A stretch of 6,423 bases of DNA from Candidatus Rokuibacteriota bacterium (GTDB lineage: Bacteria > Methylomirabilota > Methylomirabilia > Rokubacteriales > CSP1-6), in assembly GCA_016201575.1 (NCBI GenBank), contig JACQCN010000268.1:1-6423 (forward strand), in the 5' to 3' direction. The translations under genes were made by a program, and so were the position numbers. The notes below the pieces were generated by a model that worked only from the letters and a program-made list of their open reading frames with translations, did no database searches and was not told where the DNA came from. Positions 1 to 5,669 of the stretch are shown here, piece after piece (the stretch's first letter is position 1; every line of letters begins with the position of its first letter).

Positions 1-1933
1 AGCGCGTGCTTGAACGTGTACTCGACCTCCGGGAACAGGCTCGTCACGTACAGGAACTCGGTCGCTTGCAGGCGCGCCAGCCCGGCCTCGAGCAAGTCAT
101 CCGGGACGTCGGCGATCGCGCGGAGCAGAGAACCCGGGACATCCTTGCCGACGACCGCGGCCGTCTGCAGGAGGCGCTTGTCCTCCGGGGGGAGCCGGTC
201 GATGCGGGCGGCCAGGACCGCCTGGACGGTCGCCGGGATCTGGATCGTCTCGGCGGGGGCCGTTAGGCGGTACGCCCCGCGATCGCCCGCCAGCACCCGC
301 ATCTCGACGAGGGTGCGAATGGTCTCCTCCAGAAAAAACGGGTTGCCCTCTGTGCGCTCGGCGAGCACCTGCCGGAACACGCCGAGCTCGGGGCCGGCGC
401 CGACCAGGGCGCACAGCAGCTCGTCGGCGTTCTCGGGCGGCAGGGGATCGATGCGGAGCTGGGAGTAATAGGTCTTGTTGGCCCAGCCGTGCTGGTATTC
501 GGGGCGGTAGTTGACGAGCAGCAGGACGCGCGCCGTGGGCAGGCTCTCGACGAGGTCGTCCAGGAACGCCTGGGTCGCTGAGTCGATCCAGTGCAGGTCC
601 TCGAAGACCAGCAGCAGCGGCTGGACCCGGCTCTCGCGCACCACGAGCCTCTTGACGGCCTCCAGGGTCTGCCGCCGGCGCTGCGCCGGATCGAGGTTCG
701 ACCACTCGGCGTCCTCGACGGGCGCGTCCAGCAGGGCGAGTACCGCCGGCAGGGCCGGCTCCAGCCCCCGGTCGAGCGCAAGGAGCTTGCCCGTGACCTT
801 CTCCCGGAGCCTCCGGACGTCGTCGCGGTCGTCGATCTGGAAGTACGTGCGGAGGAGATCGATCAGCGGACGATAGAGCGTCGCCTTGCCGTAGGAGACC
901 GAGCCGCTCTCGAGCACGAGCCAGCCCTGCGTGCGATGCGAGTGGCCGAGCTCCCACACCAGGCGCGACTTGCCCACCCCGGGCTCGCCCACCAGGGCCG
1001 CCACCTGCCCGTGCCCCTCGCCGGCGCGCGTGAGCGCTCCCGTGAGCACCTCCATCTCGGCGCGCCGGCCGACGAACCGCGTGAGACCGCGCGCGGCCGT
1101 CGCCTGCATCCGCGTCCGCACCCGCGCCGCCCCGGTCAGCTCGTACACCGCGACGGGCTCGGCCAGGCCCTTGACCGGCACCGCGCCGAGCGGCTTGACC
1201 CGCACGTACCCCTCCACCAGCCCGAGCGTCGCGGCCGTCAGCAAGGTCGCCCCGGGCCGCGCCATCTGCTCCATCCGCGCGGCCAGGTGCGTGGTCTGCC
1301 CGACCGCCGTGTAGTCCATGCGGAGGTCGCTGCCGATCGCGCGCACCACGACCTCCCCCGAGTTCAGCCCGACGCGGATCTGCAGGGAGACCCCGTGCGA
1401 CCGGAACACCTCGTCGGCATAGGCCGCCACCGCCTCCTGCATCCGGAGGGCCGCGTAGCAGGCGCGGACGGCATGGTCCTCGTGGGCGAGGGGCGCCCCG
1501 AACAGCGCCATGATCCCGTCGCCCATCACCTGGTTCACCGTGCCTTCGCACAGGTGGACCGCGTCCATCTCCGTTCCAGCACGGGGTCGAGAATCTTCCG
1601 GGCTTCCTCGGGGTCGCGGTCGGCCAGCAGCTCCATCGACCCTTTCAGGTCGGCGAACAGCACCGTCACCTGCTTGCGCTCGCCCTCCAGGGCCGGCTTC
1701 GCGGTCAGGATCCGCTCGGCGAGGTAGCTGGGAGTGTACGCCTGGGGGGCGCTGAATCGCGGGACGCCGGCCGGCGGCGAGGCTGCCAGGCGCGCGCCGC
1801 AGCCCCCGCAAAACTTCTCTCCCGCCTCGTTGCCGAAGCCGCAGGACGGACACGAGAGTGCCAGCGGGCCGCCGCACTCCGAGCAGAACCAGCGCCCTTC
1901 CCGGTTCTCGTGCGCGCACCGCGCACACCGCAT
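1..1933 (-). CDS. Zinc-ribbon / class III nucleotidyl cyclase / AAA ATPase signalling protein; frameshifted and cut by the window edge
   Basis: This is a predicted cytoplasmic signalling protein in which a class III adenylate/guanylate cyclase domain is fused to a large STAND/AAA-type ATPase, as in COG3899-like 'predicted ATPase' proteins. Residues 1-50 hold two zinc-ribbon-like Cys pairs of pairs (C3/C6/C17/C20 and C28/C31/C42/C45). The cyclase domain begins near residue 85 with FADLKGS (metal Asp D95). After correcting a one-base frameshift following R121 it continues with VMGDGIMALFG (second metal Asp D139) and DYTAVGQTTHLAAR (D207, R220). Walker A is GEPGVGKS (316-323) and Walker B is LLLVFEDLHW (about 441-449). 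About 644 residues are visible and the C-terminus lies beyond base 1. The ATG at 1933 starts 5 bp after the upstream stop and has only a weak Shine-Dalgarno. The two frames join cleanly, so I annotate one gene. It could be a true pseudogene or a sequence error. The family call is strong; its enzymatic activity is uncertain. Confidence 0.88.
1567..1573 (-). other. Single-base frameshift inside the cyclase domain
   Basis: On the coding strand the gene reads GAACGGAGATGGACGCG. The upstream frame then continues for ten residues (RWTRSTCAKAR) to a stop at 1535. Inserting one base between 1569 and 1570 gives codons for R-M-M-D-A-V-H and restores a class III cyclase sequence through GDGIMALFG and onward, open to the left window edge. 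The junction falls between the two metal-binding Asp motifs, so the uncorrected reading would destroy the active site. Seen directly in the sequence. Whether it is a real mutation or an assembly error cannot be settled here. Confidence 0.88.
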
Positions 1934-1938
1934 CCCCG

Positions 1939-3165
1939 TTACCGGGCGCGCCCCGCGTCGTAAATCGGCCCGAAGCGCACCCAGCGTTCCCCGTCGAAGC
2001 GACTGAGCTGCTCGTGCTCGACCGGGTAGAAGTCCGTGGGGCTCGTGTCCACGGTGACGCCCGGGAGCAGCAGCGGCAGTGCCAGCTTCTTGATGTTCGC
2101 CGCCTGCCGCATGACGTTGGCGCGCGTCAGGTCGTCGCCGCACTGGCGCAGGACGTGGACCATGGTCTCCGCCACCGTGTACCCGTAGACGTTGGAGATG
2201 TCGCGCGGGTTCCCTTCGGGATAGTACTTCTGCATCCACTCGCGCCACGCCAGGATCGCCCCATCGTGACTCCACTCGGGGTCGTCGGGATCCTTCAGCC
2301 AGGCCGCCGTGATGGTCCCGGTGGAGGCCTCGAGCCCGGCCGGCTTGAGAACGACCGCGATCACGGCCGAGACGTAGTTGAGGAAGTGGACGGGCTTCCA
2401 GCCGATCGCGTGGGCTTTGCGGATGGCCTGCACGCTGAACCTGGCAATCGTCACGTCGAAGAAGACGTTGGCGCCGCTGTTCTTCAGGTTGACGATCTGC
2501 GAGTCGACGGTCGGATCGCTGACCTCGTAGGTCTGCTCGGAGGCGATGAGCTTCTGCCCGTCCGGCCCCAGCCCCTCCTTGAACCCTCGCACGTAATCCT
2601 TGCCGTAGTCGTCGTTCTGATACAGCACGCCGATCTTCGCGTTCGGGATGTGCTCCCGGACGTACTGGGCGTAGATACGCCCCTCGGCCGCATAGGGAGG
2701 CTGGAACCCCATAGTCCAGGGGTGCCCGACGGGGTCCCCCCACTTGGAGGCCCCGGTGGCCACGAAGAGCTGAGGAATCTTGCGGTCGTTGAGGTATTTC
2801 CAGACGGCCGTGTTGGTCGGCGTCCCGACGGTGCTGAACAGGAACAAGACCTGCTCGTTCTCGACGAGCCGCCGCACCTGCTCGACGGTCTTGGGCGGGC
2901 TGTAGCCGTCGTCCAGGCTGATGAAGTTGAGCTTTCGGCCACGGATGCCGCCCTGGTCGTTGATCATCTTTAAGTAGGACGCGATCGCCCTGCCGATCGT
3001 CCCGTACGACGAGGCGGGGCCGCTGTAGGGCATCGTGTTGCCGATCTTGATCTCGGTGTCGCTGGCCCCCGGGTCATATGTGCCGGCGGCGGATGCGTCG
3101 CGGGGACCGAGACCGGCGGTGAGGAGAGCAAGGACGAGAGCGACGCCGCCGGACGCGTAGCGCAT
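1939..3165 (-). CDS. ABC transporter substrate-binding protein, branched-chain amino acid type (LivJ/LivK-like)
   Basis: This is a 408-residue type 1 periplasmic binding protein (Peripla_BP_6 type), expected to capture a small solute in the periplasm. It opens with a typical Sec signal peptide: a hydrophobic stretch at residues 8-19 and a likely cleavage after A24-S25-A26. There is no lipobox Cys, so it should be soluble rather than a lipoprotein. Family features follow in order: IKIGNTMPYSGPASSYG (about 40-56), MINDQGGIRGRKLNF, a GTPTNTA segment, QLFVATGASKWGDP and VLYQNDDYGKDYVRG. The start is fixed by a good AGGGAG Shine-Dalgarno 6 nt upstream. It lies 12 bp after a small ORF and 5 bp before the cyclase-ATPase gene. 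No livHMGF-type permease or ATPase genes are in view, so it may work with a distant transporter or serve a sensory role. The ligand is unknown; members of this family bind amino acids, amides, urea or aromatic acids. Confidence 0.92.
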   Translation of the reverse strand: MRYASGGVALVLALLTAGLGPRDASAAGTYDPGASDTEIKIGNTMPYSGPASSYGTIGRAIASYLKMINDQGGIRGRKLNFISLDDGYSPPKTVEQVRRLVENEQVLFLFSTVGTPTNTAVWKYLNDRKIPQLFVATGASKWGDPVGHPWTMGFQPPYAAEGRIYAQYVREHIPNAKIGVLYQNDDYGKDYVRGFKEGLGPDGQKLIASEQTYEVSDPTVDSQIVNLKNSGANVFFDVTIARFSVQAIRKAHAIGWKPVHFLNYVSAVIAVVLKPAGLEASTGTITAAWLKDPDDPEWSHDGAILAWREWMQKYYPEGNPRDISNVYGYTVAETMVHVLRQCGDDLTRANVMRQAANIKKLALPLLLPGVTVDTSPTDFYPVEHEQLSRFDGERWVRFGPIYDAGRAR

Positions 3166-3171
3166 GATTGT

Positions 3172-3177
3172 CTCCCT
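3172..3177 (-). promoter_or_regulatory. Shine-Dalgarno of the substrate-binding protein gene
   Basis: AGGGAG lies 6 nt before the ATG at 3165 and shares its first base with the last base of the upstream small ORF's TGA stop (3180-3178). This arrangement fixes the binding protein's start and suggests that termination on the small ORF feeds initiation on the next gene. Confidence 0.75.
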
Positions 3178-3414
3178 TCAGCTTGCCGCCAGCTCCGCCG
3201 GTTCCGCCCGCACCTTGTCGGGCTCGATCAGCGTGCCGAGGCACTCGAAGATCTCGAGGCGATTCAGCGCGAACGCGATCAGCTCGCAGCCCATGCGGAG
3301 CCGCTCGGCAGGGGATGCGGCCGGCGCGTGCCGGGCCTCCTCGGCCACGACGCGCAGCCGTCGCAGCGATGGGGGCGGCGGCCAGCCGGTGTCCGCGCTC
3401 TCGGGCCGCGTCAT
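3178..3414 (-). CDS. Small hypothetical protein (78 aa)
   Basis: I do not recognise this protein. It is a 78-residue acidic/basic mixed polypeptide with a proline-rich start (GWPPPPSLRRLR), then SPAERLRMGCELIAFALNRLEIFECLG, which reads as an amphipathic helix, and an Ala/Glu-rich tail. There is no signal peptide or membrane segment. Evidence that it is real: GC-rich third codon positions like its neighbours, the same strand, and a stop 12 bp before the binding protein start with the latter's Shine-Dalgarno packed against it. Its own ATG lacks a Shine-Dalgarno, but a -10-like hexamer ends 7 nt upstream, so it could be translated from a leaderless mRNA. The SPAERLR...EL pattern recalls small helical proteins of unknown function in high-GC bacteria; that is an impression only. 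Confidence 0.6.
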   Translation of the reverse strand: MTRPESADTGWPPPPSLRRLRVVAEEARHAPAASPAERLRMGCELIAFALNRLEIFECLGTLIEPDKVRAEPAELAAS

Positions 3415-3421
3415 GGCGCCG

Positions 3422-3451
3422 ATTCTACGCCAGCCGCGCCGAACCGGTCGA
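3422..3451 (-). promoter_or_regulatory. Candidate sigma-70-type promoter before the small ORF
   Basis: On the minus strand TCGACC (3451-3446; 4 of 6 matches to TTGACA) is followed after 18 nt by TAGAAT (3427-3422; 5 of 6 matches to TATAAT). The -10 ends 7 nt before the ATG at 3414, so transcription would begin at or next to the start codon. It would drive the small ORF, binding protein and cyclase genes. It is identified from consensus similarity alone in a high-GC background. Confidence 0.3.
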
Positions 3452-3480
3452 GGATGCGGAGCCCGGGGCTCCGGTCGAGG
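3444..3480. repeat. 10-bp direct repeat flanking a GC palindrome, possible operator
   Basis: CCGGTCGAGG occurs at 3444-3453 and again at 3471-3480, with starts 27 bp apart. Between them lies the near-perfect palindrome GGAGCCCGGGGCTCC (3458-3472). The first copy covers the candidate -35 of the small-ORF promoter, so a regulator binding here could control the left-hand operon. In so GC-rich a sequence, chance is a serious alternative. Confidence 0.35.
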
Positions 3481-3553
3481 TGGGTCTGACCCTCGCTCGG
3501 CGCCACGAGGAACCGGGCGACTCCAGCAGGGAGGCGGGTCCAGGGGCGGCCGG

Positions 3554-4576
3554 TCAGCCGCCGCGGGTGTGCATCTCCAGGTGCGGGTCCTTCTTCAGCG
3601 CGCTCTTGGCCACCAGCGGGCTCCGCTCCCGGCGCGCCAGCCGCTCCTCGGCGCCCCGGTCGTCGCGCGCGCGCCACCGGCCGGTGATCAGGGCCTTCAG
3701 CTCGTCGACCGACGCGCCGCGGCGCAGCGGTCCCCGCAGGTCGGTGCCCTTGAGGGCGTAGAGGCAGAGGTACCACATGCCGTCGGCGGTCAGGCGGCTG
3801 CGGTCGCACTGCTGGCAGAAGGGCGCGGTCGTGGACGAGATGATGCCGAACACAGTGCCGTCCGGCAGCCGGTACCGGTCGGCCGGCGCGGAGGTTTCTT
3901 CGACGACCGGCTCGATGCGGCCGTAGCGGCGCTCGATCGCCAGCAGCATCTCGGCGCGGGACACGACGTCTTTCATCGACCATTGCGTCGCCCCGCCCAC
4001 GTCCATGTACTCGATGAAGCGCACCTCGGCCGGGAGCGGCCGGCAGAACTCGATCAGGTCCGCCAGCTCGTCGTCGTTGACCCCGCGCATCACCACCGTG
4101 TCCACCTTGGTGTCGGTGAAGCCGGCCCGCGGCACCGCCCGCAGCCCCTCGATGACGTGGGCGTGGTTCTTCCGCCGCGTGAGCTTCTCGAACCGATCCG
4201 GCCTCACGGTGTCGAGGCTCACGGTGACGCGATGCAGCCCCGCCGCCTTGAGCGCGGGCGCCTGCTCGGCGAGGAGGACCCCGTTGGTCGTCATCGCCAG
4301 GTCGCGGAGCGCGGGCTTCTTGGCGAGGAGCCGCACAAGCTCGGGCAGGTCGTGGCGGAGGAGCGGCTCGCCGCCGGTCAGGCGGACCTTGTCGACGCCG
4401 AGGTCAGCGAAGACGTCGACGACAGCGCTGATCTCCTCGAACTCGAGGATGTCCTTCCGCGGGAGCCAGACGTAGTCCTCCTCGGGCATGCAGTACTGGC
4501 AGCGCAGGTTGCAGCGGTCGGTGACGGAGATCCGGAGGTTCTTGAGGGGCCGGCCGAACGTGTCGGAGATCGGCAT
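3554..4576 (-). CDS. moaA: GTP 3',8-cyclase MoaA (molybdenum cofactor biosynthesis, radical SAM)
   Basis: MoaA converts GTP to (8S)-3',8-cyclo-7,8-dihydroguanosine 5'-triphosphate, the first step of molybdopterin synthesis, in the cytoplasm. The protein is 340 residues, the usual size. The N-terminal radical SAM cluster motif is C22-x3-C26-x2-C29 ([14 protein letters not shown]). The SAM-binding GGEP is at 68-71, with TTNG near 96-99. The C-terminal substrate-binding [4Fe-4S] cluster has C254-x2-C257-x13-C271 in [14 protein letters not shown]. The chain ends in Gly-Gly, as known for MoaA, where the C-terminal GG tail is needed for catalysis. The ATG at 4576 shares one base with the upstream Rieske stop (TGATG) and has no strong Shine-Dalgarno, which points to translational coupling. 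The frame extends upstream to 4753, but only as a shadow of the Rieske gene. No other moa, moe or mob gene is visible. Confidence 0.96.
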   Translation of the reverse strand: MPISDTFGRPLKNLRISVTDRCNLRCQYCMPEEDYVWLPRKDILEFEEISAVVDVFADLGVDKVRLTGGEPLLRHDLPELVRLLAKKPALRDLAMTTNGVLLAEQAPALKAAGLHRVTVSLDTVRPDRFEKLTRRKNHAHVIEGLRAVPRAGFTDTKVDTVVMRGVNDDELADLIEFCRPLPAEVRFIEYMDVGGATQWSMKDVVSRAEMLLAIERRYGRIEPVVEETSAPADRYRLPDGTVFGIISSTTAPFCQQCDRSRLTADGMWYLCLYALKGTDLRGPLRRGASVDELKALITGRWRARDDRGAEERLARRERSPLVAKSALKKDPHLEMHTRGG

Positions 4577-4881
4577 CAGAGCTCGACGTACACCGCGCCA
4601 TCTTCGACCGAGACCGCGTAGCACGCGAGCCGGACGGCGGGGTTGTTGACGCTGACCCCCGTCTTCACGTCCCACCGCCAGCCGTGCCAGGGACACGTCA
4701 GGACCAGCCCGTCGAGGTCGCCCTCCCCGACGGGACCGCCGCGGTGCAGGCACGTGTTGTCCACCGCGTAGAGGGTGCCGTCCGCGTTCACCAGCGCGAT
4801 CGGCTTGCCGGAGGCCTCCACCACCCGCGCCTGCCCGACGGGGATGTCCCGGGCCTCCGCCACCTTCACCTTCGTCGCCAT
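4576..4881 (-). CDS. Small Rieske [2Fe-2S] ferredoxin-like protein
   Basis: This is a 101-residue stand-alone Rieske protein that should carry electrons through a His/Cys-ligated [2Fe-2S] cluster in the cytoplasm. The cluster motif is complete: C44-x-H46 in TCLHRGG and C63-x2-H66 in CPWHGW, 16 residues apart. The size and the absence of any signal or membrane anchor resemble the ferredoxin components of aromatic dioxygenases and the small subunit NirD of assimilatory nitrite reductase. No dioxygenase or nitrite reductase large subunit is nearby, so the partner is unknown. The ATG is supported by GAGGAG 8 nt upstream. The stop overlaps the moaA start by one base, placing both on one message. 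A link to the molybdoenzyme or haem chemistry encoded alongside is inference from position only. Confidence 0.93.
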   Translation of the reverse strand: MATKVKVAEARDIPVGQARVVEASGKPIALVNADGTLYAVDNTCLHRGGPVGEGDLDGLVLTCPWHGWRWDVKTGVSVNNPAVRLACYAVSVEDGAVYVEL

Positions 4882-4977
4882 CGAGCGGTCTCCTCAGGCC
4901 GCCGGGAAGGGCCCATCTGCGTCGTTGGCTCGCATCTGGACCTTTTTGAGCGGCCTGTCATATCGTTCGGCGGTCTC
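4866..4977. other. Gap between the HemQ-like and Rieske genes with a 10-bp repeat
   Basis: The 96 bp between the two genes (4882-4977) contain no recognised gene, no hairpin followed by a T-run, and no convincing promoter. AGGAGACCGC (minus strand) occurs at 4979-4970, straddling the hemQ-like stop, and again at 4894-4885 as the Rieske ribosome-binding region. A 31-codon frame starts at the ATG at 4961 and ends at 4866 inside the Rieske gene. It is Arg-rich and looks incidental. Confidence 0.4.
4890..4895 (-). promoter_or_regulatory. Shine-Dalgarno of the Rieske gene
   Basis: GAGGAG lies 8 nt before the ATG at 4881, a strong site that decides this start. The surrounding 10 bases, AGGAGACCGC, recur 85 bp upstream at the hemQ-like stop codon. 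Confidence 0.75.
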
Positions 4978-5667
4978 CTAGCCGAGCGCGGCGAGAATCT
5001 CTTCGAGCGGCTTGCGCGCGCAGGTGTGCTGGGGCGTGTCGCGGACGGTGTAGCGGCTGGCCTCGGTCTCGCGGAGCCGCATCAGCAGCGTCACGAACTC
5101 CTTCGGGTCGTCGCCCTCGAAGGCCACCACGAAGTCCTGGTCGTCCAGCCCGAACGAGTAGGCGGTGTTGATCCGGATCGCCGGGAACTTGTGCCCGGCG
5201 CGGATGTGCTCCGCCATCATCCGGCGCCGCTCCTCCATCGGGAGCAGGTACCACTCCCGCGTCTTCACGAAGGGGTAGACGAAGAGGTACCTGGACTGCC
5301 CGGGCTGCATCGTGACCTCGACCTCGTCCTCCGTGTGCGCCTTCACGTACTGGGACTCGCGGGTCACGGCCAGGTAGCTGTACGTGTTGTCCAGGTACGG
5401 CGCCAGCGCCGTGCGGCGGAGCGCCTCCATGAGCTGCTGGATCGGCTCCATCTCGCGCGAGCTCACCCACAGGAGGAAATCGGTGTCCCGGCGGAGCCCG
5501 AGGGTCGAGTAGGCGCGGATCGTGAGGCGCCGCTGGAAGTCGTCCACCGCCGCCAGGTACTCGGCGATGGCGCGGCTCCGGTCGGCCTTGGGCAGGAGCA
5601 GCCAGGCCGGCGTGGCCTTGAAGAAAGTGTACAGCGTGCACATCCCGGGAGGGGTCTGCTCGGCCAT
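4978..5667 (-). CDS. Chlorite dismutase family haem protein, probably HemQ-type coproheme decarboxylase
   Basis: The protein is 229 residues and belongs to the chlorite dismutase/HemQ fold (dimeric alpha-beta barrel). HemQ decarboxylates Fe-coproporphyrin III to haem b in the coproporphyrin-dependent pathway. Visible family features: TLYTFFKATPAWLLLP (11-26); Y131-P-F-V-K135, matching the Tyr-x3-Lys pair of HemQ (Y145/K149 in Geobacillus); and MMAEHIRAG with the likely proximal haem ligand H154. These are followed by AYSFGLDDQDFVVAFEGDDP, RLRETEASRYT and DTPQHTC. Thirteen residues after H154, where chlorite dismutases have Arg and firmicute HemQ has Gln, I count Asn167. The ATG at 5667 lies 2 bp after the radical SAM stop, with AGGGGG 7 nt upstream. 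A start at 5712 would overlap that gene and adds no family-like sequence. The family is firm; the decarboxylase role is likely but not proven. Confidence 0.88.
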   Translation of the reverse strand: MAEQTPPGMCTLYTFFKATPAWLLLPKADRSRAIAEYLAAVDDFQRRLTIRAYSTLGLRRDTDFLLWVSSREMEPIQQLMEALRRTALAPYLDNTYSYLAVTRESQYVKAHTEDEVEVTMQPGQSRYLFVYPFVKTREWYLLPMEERRRMMAEHIRAGHKFPAIRINTAYSFGLDDQDFVVAFEGDDPKEFVTLLMRLRETEASRYTVRDTPQHTCARKPLEEILAALG

Positions 5668-5669
5668 TC

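Noticed and set aside
97..1551. Minus-strand 484-codon frame over the cyclase-ATPase region starting at a GTG
   Set aside because: It is a different frame from the one carrying GDGIMALFG, Walker A and Walker B, and its product is Arg/Gly/Ala-rich low-complexity text.
591..1727. Long plus-strand open frame opposite the cyclase-ATPase gene
   Set aside because: It is Arg/His/Pro-rich with no recognisable motif and lies antisense to a clear protein-coding frame. High GC removes stops on the opposite strand.
1858..2973. Plus-strand 371-codon frame opposite the substrate-binding protein
   Set aside because: It mirrors the binding protein's codons and gives Val/Asp/Arg-rich text with no domain. 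The minus-strand protein has a signal peptide and family motifs.
3545..3562. GC hairpin (GGCGGC, 6-nt loop, GCCGCC) over the moaA stop as a terminator
   Set aside because: There is no T-run after it on the minus strand, and part of the stem is coding. Short GC stems are common at this base composition.
3164..4621. Plus-strand 485-codon frame opposite moaA and the small ORF
   Set aside because: It is antisense to MoaA, whose Fe-S cluster motifs and C-terminal Gly-Gly are unmistakable. The plus-strand translation is low-complexity.
4866..4961. 31-codon ORF in the hemQ-Rieske gap as a leader peptide
   Set aside because: It is Arg/Ser/Pro-rich with AAA, AGG, AGA and CCA codons unlike the neighbouring genes, and overlaps the Rieske start. 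There is no attenuator-like structure.
4978..5667. True chlorite dismutase
   Set aside because: The Tyr-x3-Lys pair fits coproheme decarboxylase, and I do not see the distal Arg expected thirteen residues after the haem-ligating His.
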